Assembly: GCA_026706165.1 (NCBI GenBank)
Contig: JAPOZF010000674.1
Coordinates: 19,364 to 26,632, forward strand
Direction of reading: 5' to 3'
Source: Gemmatimonadota bacterium
GTDB lineage: Bacteria > Latescibacterota > UBA2968 > UBA8231
DNA length: 7,269 nt
Shown here one piece after another: positions 4,808 through 7,269 of the stretch. The notes under the pieces are model-generated. The model made no database searches. It had not been told where the DNA came from and worked only from the letters and a program-made list of their open reading frames with translations. Numbering within the stretch: the first letter of the stretch is position 1; each line of letters opens with the position of its first letter. The position numbers and the translations under genes were made by a program.

Positions 4808-7269
4808 CTATCCTCGAATGATGTTCGCCATGTCCAGCCTGTCCGGATCCACTCCGGTATCTATTTGGATCTGCCAGAGTTGCAGAACGATCTGCCGAAG
4901 TGTGTCGATGTCGTCCGCCTGCAGGGAATTCAGCCCCATTTCAACCAGCTCCTTGAATCTTGCTACGTCCGAGAAGTGGTGTGGCGAATCGGCCATCCAT
5001 TTGAATTTTCCAACGACAAACCAGTCTTGTCGCCAGAGGATTTCGAAACACATGCCCTTCAGTTCGTTCAGATGGCTTTCAAAGTCCCTATCGTTACGTT
5101 CGATGGCGCGTTGAGCTGTCCGGACAAGGGTGTCGAACGCGTTCTCCTCACTGGGACGCGCAAACTGGCGAATGTGCTCGTTGAAGGACTCGATCCCGCC
5201 GTCTAGCTCCATTTGCCTGATTTCTTTTTGATTTTCCTTCCGCACTTGCGCCAGAAGCCGACGGGCACCATTCACCCCTTCCATAGCTTCCTGGGCGCGC
5301 TCGGTATCGGGCTCCTCCGGATCAAGTTGCAAGGCTGAATTCAGTTTCTTGCGCCCCAGCTCAAGTTTTGGATCGTCTATGGCTTCATTCATGTCGTCTA
5401 GTCGTTGGAGCGTTTGTTCTCCCTCTTCCCTGATGCGGACGGCTTCACTACTGAAATCGATTTGTCCTTCCTGGCGGGAGTAAAAGTTCCGCCGGGAACG
5501 AAACCCAATGCTCGGAACGGACACTTCGAGTACGATAATTCCAGAGTCGAGCATTTTGAAATCACACTGGAGGTCACCACCGGCAGGTATGACCCCCTGG
5601 TCGAAGTCGTTTCCTGTTATTTTTAGAAGGCCGACATCGCGGTTTTCGGGGGGGTACTCACTCTCACCTTCGAGAAGCTTGAAATTGAGGACACCCGTGC
5701 TCCCAGCCTTCAACGACTCACCTGCTTTGAAAACTCGATTTCCTTCCTTCGGCAGCTGATCGCCAGCGCGGACCAACCATTCGATTATGGGAGTACCGCC
5801 GAGTTTCTCCAGCACTTCGATCCCGATGGAGTGCGAGGCGGGGATAGCGTCAACGGTTGCCGGAGTCATTGTAATCGCGATCTTGTCCTGCTCCAGCGTT
5901 AACGAACCACCGGCTGCGTCGAACACAAACACCTTGAACGTGTTTTCTCCTCTCTTCGAAAGCGACACGTCGACAGCCGTGCAGTTTTCCAGCGACATAC
6001 GCCCTGAGGTCCACCCGGTATCCAAGCTGTCCACCTGGAATTCCGCCCCTGACATGACCTGTCCGCCCGCTTGCACAACGATCTTTGCCCGATTATCCGG
6101 CGTGCGTGCTGTGTAATTGAACGCCAGATCGAGTGGGCGGCTGGAGGCAACCTTCCCGCGGTTACTCTTCCTACTACGATTCTCTGAGCCCCATTCAATG
6201 GATTCCGCAAAGAGGGCGGCGCCTTCAGCAACCGCGGTCATCGGATTGACTTCTGTGTTGGCGGGTATTCCAAGCTCGAACGCCACTTTGTCCCACAAAG
6301 GCTTGTAGTTTGTGGGACCACCAATGAAGACAATGCGCTCAACGTCCTGTGGGTCAAACCCGGAGTTTGCCAATGTTTCCCTAGTGGCTTCGATGGTCTC
6401 CTGGACTTTTTCCCCTATCAGGTTGTCAAGCCCGCTCCGGTTCACCGGAATCTGGATGTAGATATCCTGATGGGACTGGTCACGAACACGTGCGTCATTC
6501 TCGTCCAGACTGATGATTGCATCCTCGTACACTGACAACTCAATCTTTGCCCGTTCTGCCGCCCATGCTGCCAGTCGCAGCAAGGATTTGTACCTGGAGT
6601 TAGTAGCTAGATCCTCTGGGAGATCGAAATTTTCGAATAGCCAAGGTTTGATCACGCTATCGACAAGCACTCGGTCGAAGTCTCTCCCCCCGCACATCGC
6701 AATGCCTCCGTGTGCATGCAGGTTGATCCGCCCCCCGATGCTCTCTGCTATTGCAACGTCGAGCGTACCGCCACCTAGGTCGTAGACAACGAAGATACCA
6801 TCCGTATTCCGCGCCTTCATCACGCTCATCACAGCCGCAACTGGCTCCTGCATCAGGGCAACCCGTCCGATTCCTGCCAGCTCCGCTGCCTGCATCGTGG
6901 CGTTCTTCTGCATCTGATTGAATGCCGCAGGCACTGTAATGACTGTCCCTACGTTAACATCATTTCGGAGTTCTTCAGGCAGGTAGCCGAAAAGCGCCCG
7001 AAGAATCTCCGACGAGCACTCTTCCGGGCTCGTTGTGATGTCCACAGCCGATAGCTTGATAGGCGTACTCGTCCCCATCAGGCGCTTGAAAAGCGTTGCT
7101 GCGTTATCCGGGCTCTGAGGGGCCATGTCGTAAGCCCTTTGTCCGACGTATTTGTTGCCCCGCCGGTCCATGTAGATAACCGATGGAGTCACGTCATTCT
7201 GTTCTGGGCTCTTCCAGATACGCGTCTGATCCCCATCATACGAGCAGATCACACTATTTGTCGCGCCCA
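4808..7269 (-). CDS. Divergent Hsp70/DnaK-family protein, 5' end beyond right window edge
   Basis: The reading frame runs off the right edge. The last bases encode (L/M/V)GATNSV, the first phosphate loop, so only about ten residues should be missing. Numbering here starts at the Val encoded by 7252-7250. The ATPase domain (to about 350) shows FKRLMG (55-60), VITVPAAFNQ (104-113), LMQEPVAA (133-140), YDLGGGTLDVAIAE (157-170), GGRDFDRVLVD (188-198), ERAKIELS (233-240) and VFIGGPT (308-314). A beta-rich insert follows at about 372-462. A substrate-binding-like beta domain then spans about 470-585, from IPASHSIGIEV through PKEGNRVFKAG and KLLEGES to IPAGGD. The last 220 residues are charged, helical and Trp-rich (739-752), unlike the DnaK lid, with no EEVD tail. 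It probably binds unfolded or specific clients in the cytoplasm and works with the AAA+ and J-like products downstream. Visible length already exceeds DnaK (about 638). Confidence 0.93.
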   Translation of the reverse strand, partial: GATNSVICSYDGDQTRIWKSPEQNDVTPSVIYMDRRGNKYVGQRAYDMAPQSPDNAATLFKRLMGTSTPIKLSAVDITTSPEECSSEILRALFGYLPEELRNDVNVGTVITVPAAFNQMQKNATMQAAELAGIGRVALMQEPVAAVMSVMKARNTDGIFVVYDLGGGTLDVAIAESIGGRINLHAHGGIAMCGGRDFDRVLVDSVIKPWLFENFDLPEDLATNSRYKSLLRLAAWAAERAKIELSVYEDAIISLDENDARVRDQSHQDIYIQIPVNRSGLDNLIGEKVQETIEATRETLANSGFDPQDVERIVFIGGPTNYKPLWDKVAFELGIPANTEVNPMTAVAEGAALFAESIEWGSENRSRKSNRGKVASSRPLDLAFNYTARTPDNRAKIVVQAGGQVMSGAEFQVDSLDTGWTSGRMSLENCTAVDVSLSKRGENTFKVFVFDAAGGSLTLEQDKIAITMTPATVDAIPASHSIGIEVLEKLGGTPIIEWLVRAGDQLPKEGNRVFKAGESLKAGSTGVLNFKLLEGESEYPPENRDVGLLKITGNDFDQGVIPAGGDLQCDFKMLDSGIIVLEVSVPSIGFRSRRNFYSRQEGQIDFSSEAVRIREEGEQTLQRLDDMNEAIDDPKLELGRKKLNSALQLDPEEPDTERAQEAMEGVNGARRLLAQVRKENQKEIRQMELDGGIESFNEHIRQFARPSEENAFDTLVRTAQRAIERNDRDFESHLNELKGMCFEILWRQDWFVVGKFKWMADSPHHFSDVARFKELVEMGLNSLQADDIDTLRQIVLQLWQIQIDTGVDPDRLDMANIIRG

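Noticed and set aside
7250..7252. GTG as the start codon of the Hsp70 gene
   Set aside because: The frame continues upstream as (L)GATNS, the conserved first phosphate loop of Hsp70, so this GTG is an internal Val codon and the true start is outside the window.

Overview
All genes in this window lie on the minus strand and read from right to left. The window holds the end of a chaperone-like operon followed by two ordinary genes. In transcription order they are: (i) an Hsp70/DnaK-family protein that enters from beyond the right edge (7269-4808), (ii) a classical AAA+ ATPase with a novel N-terminal half (4805-3342), (iii) a 541-residue protein with a degenerate J-like N-terminus and two probable PH-like C-terminal units (3338-1713), (iv) a single-pass membrane protein with a conserved-looking two-cysteine C-terminal domain (about 1680-964), (v) a cyclophilin-type peptidyl-prolyl isomerase lipoprotein (882-223), and (vi) the start of an EamA/DMT-family transporter (226-1), cut by the left edge.

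Genes i-iii are separated by only 2 and 3 nt, and gene iv follows 32 nt after iii. These four look like one transcription unit whose promoter lies outside the window. An 82-bp gap with an 8-bp inverted repeat separates them from the isomerase gene, which has its own strong ribosome-binding site. The transporter start overlaps the isomerase stop.

The interesting part is the four-gene module. It looks like an alternative chaperone machine with an Hsp70 motor, a dedicated AAA+ ATPase, a J-like partner and a membrane component. Several parts depart from textbook forms. The Hsp70 has Ala in place of the first Thr of the DLGTTNS phosphate loop, an extra beta-rich domain between the ATPase and substrate-binding domains, and a long unusual helical C-terminus. 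The J-like protein has APD where a J-domain would have HPD. There is no GrpE or ClpB in the window. I know of no established function for this gene set. A role in proteostasis at the membrane, or in a conflict or stress response, is inference only.

The organism is probably a Gram-negative-type bacterium, judged from the lipoprotein isomerase and overall gene style. The taxon cannot be fixed. The left flank is GC-rich (about 63-82% in sampled lines), whereas the module is lower (about 43-62% in sampled lines), which suggests the module was acquired separately. No RNA genes, CRISPR arrays, transposases or attachment sites were seen.
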